NCBI RefSeq assembly: GCF_030534315.2
Contig: NZ_CP130558.2
Location: 372,001 to 436,000, forward strand
DNA: 64,000 bases
Reading direction: 5' to 3'
Source of the DNA: Thermoanaerobacterium sp. CMT5567-10
GTDB lineage: Bacteria; Bacillota; Thermoanaerobacteria; Thermoanaerobacterales; Thermoanaerobacteraceae
The notes below the pieces were generated by a model that was given only the letters and a program-made list of their open reading frames with translations, was not told the DNA's origin and did no database searches. Shown here in pieces: positions 63,133 to 64,000 of the stretch. The translations under genes were made by a program, and so were the position numbers. Position 1 is the stretch's first letter. Every line of letters starts with the position of its first letter.

Positions 63133-63453
63133 TTATTCGCATAGGATAGCTATCAATAGCGAAATTAATATTAAAAAAGCTGATGCCGTAAGTAATACGC
63201 TTCCCCACTCAGTCATATATATAAAATCATTTCTTCTTTCAGGCAGTTCCTGATTTCGAAGTATCTTTTTAATAGTACGCCTATCGTTAAACCAATACGA
63301 AATATATAAAAAGCCGCCAACAAGCCCAACAATACATCCAACTATGAAAAAATAATTGCTGTAATTAACATACGTCGTATGTATTCCATTTACAATGATA
63401 TTAATAATAAGAGTTATTATAGATAAAATTACGCCAAGTATAAACCCTTTCAA
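63133..63453 (-). CDS. Small integral membrane protein, function unknown
   Basis: 106 residues from the TTG at 63453, which has AAGGAGTG at the right distance; a longer start at 63498 is possible. Three membrane spans (about 3-25, 35-56 and 82-104) with a basic loop (NDRRTIKKILRNQELPERR) between the second and third. No family is recognised with confidence. It lies between YkuS and the glycosyltransferase gene. Confidence 0.6.
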   Translation of the reverse strand: MKGFILGVILSIITLIINIIVNGIHTTYVNYSNYFFIVGCIVGLVGGFLYISYWFNDRRTIKKILRNQELPERRNDFIYMTEWGSVLLTASAFLILISLLIAILCE

Positions 63454-63511
63454 AATAACACTCCTTATTATCTTATGTATATATTTTAGCAAAAACATCT
63501 TAAAATATCTA

Positions 63512-63537
63512 TGTATGACCTGTTTGCCAGGTCATAT
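63512..63537 (-). terminator. Hairpin at the end of the glycosyltransferase gene
   Basis: TATGACCTG (63514-63522) pairs with CAGGTCATA (63528-63536). The tail lacks a T-run. Partial overlap with the stop codon. Confidence 0.45.
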
Positions 63538-64000
63538 CAAATAATACCTTATAATCCTATCAGCATATTCAGCTCTTTTCTCCCATGAATTTTCCCTTGC
63601 AATATCAATAAGTTTTCTTCTCTTTTGGTCGTCATAATTTTCCAAAGCTTCTTTTATCATATTAGCAAATTCAGCTTTTCCATCTACAGTATATATGCCT
63701 TCACATCTTAGTATAGACGGTAAATTTGAAGAAACAACTGGTTTACCAGCACTTAAGTATTCATACATTTTTATAGGATCGGCACCTTCCGTCATAGATG
63801 TAACTTTAAAAGGAATTATGCATATGTCAAAAAACTGCAAGTATTCTGGAAGCCTGCTATACTTTTTCTCCCCCAAATAAAAAATATTATCTCTTATAGG
63901 CAGCTTCTTCATATTTAAATTTGGACCGATATAAACAAAATTGTATTCAGGACATGCTAAACTGACATAGTCAACAATATCCCAATCGATCCATGTTGCC
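63532..64000 (-). CDS. Glycosyltransferase (GT4/GT1-like), C-terminal part
   Basis: The minus-strand frame is open to the window edge, giving about 156 C-terminal residues. Visible blocks: TWIDWDIVDYVSLACP, YIGPN, RDNIFYLGEKKYSRLPEYLQFFDICIIPFKV, ADPIKMYEYLSAGKPVVSSNLPSI. The E-x7-E-like nucleotide-sugar binding block of GT-B enzymes is seen in KMYEYLSAGKPVVSSN. The acceptor is unknown; likely a surface polysaccharide. The N-terminus and start lie outside. Confidence 0.85.
   Translation of the reverse strand, partial: ATWIDWDIVDYVSLACPEYNFVYIGPNLNMKKLPIRDNIFYLGEKKYSRLPEYLQFFDICIIPFKVTSMTEGADPIKMYEYLSAGKPVVSSNLPSILRCEGIYTVDGKAEFANMIKEALENYDDQKRRKLIDIARENSWEKRAEYADRIIRYYLI

Noticed and set aside
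1-64000. CRISPR arrays, insertion sequences, prophage or integrated elements
   Set aside because: No direct-repeat arrays, transposase or phage genes were seen; gene order is that of a conserved chromosomal core.

Overview
This is an AT-rich chromosomal stretch from an anaerobic, spore-forming, probably thermophilic Firmicute. Gene order and content fit the Thermoanaerobacterium/Thermoanaerobacter group: a bifurcating-type [FeFe]-hydrogenase operon, SpoIVFA/SpoIVFB-like proteins, a complete MinCDE system and S-layer-homology domains. The genus is inferred from gene order and protein flavour; no database search was possible. I saw no prophage, insertion sequence, CRISPR array or rRNA gene.

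Layout. 0-8 kb: a partial gamma-glutamylcyclotransferase-like gene, gltX, pgpA, msrA, a secreted coiled-coil protein, comEA, a D-Ala-D-Ala carboxypeptidase, a DUF362/ferredoxin protein and a YheO-type regulator. 8-28 kb: the conserved Firmicute growth and division supercluster, almost all on the minus strand. In transcription order it reads DUF4321, maf, radC, mreBCD, PBP2 (terminator), minCDE (terminator), rodA, mgsA, spoIVFA/spoIVFB-like, two linked radical-SAM proteins, rng, then (new promoter and L21 leader) rplU, prp, rpmA (terminator), a short Spo0B-like protein, obg, and (new promoter) nadD, yqeK, rsfS. 28-37 kb: a hydrogenase island. NuoE-, NuoF- and HydA-type subunits are preceded by a tightly coupled set holding a HydS-like sensory [FeFe]-hydrogenase homologue, an RsbW-like ATPase, two DRTGG proteins, a PHP protein and a SPOR-like membrane protein. 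37-47 kb: two lytic transglycosylases, typA, an NlpC/P60 hydrolase behind a c-di-AMP riboswitch, an AEC transporter, tRNA-Leu(GAG), nicotinate phosphoribosyltransferase, DUF441, coaE and polA. 47-57 kb: an ECF sigma factor with a DUF4349 anti-sigma factor, an L,D-transpeptidase, an APC permease, PspC, a GH18 protein and a YcdB/SLH surface protein. 57-64 kb: UPF0340, an SOD-like protein, a two-component system whose kinase is frameshifted, an amidase-domain protein, YkuS and a partial glycosyltransferase.

How parts work together. Much of the window concerns the cell envelope: elongation (MreBCD/PBP2/RodA), division-site choice (MinCDE), remodelling (carboxypeptidase, SLT enzymes, NlpC, LDT) and envelope stress (ECF sigma, PspC, SLH protein). 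The most informative regulatory observation is an ECF-type promoter motif (GGAAC-N16-CGTC) found both before the sigma-factor gene and before the YcdB/SLH gene 5 kb away, which suggests a small local regulon. The hydrogenase island looks like a catalytic NADH/ferredoxin-linked hydrogenase joined to a candidate H2/redox-sensing and signalling module, with a Rex-like inverted repeat over the catalytic operon promoter.
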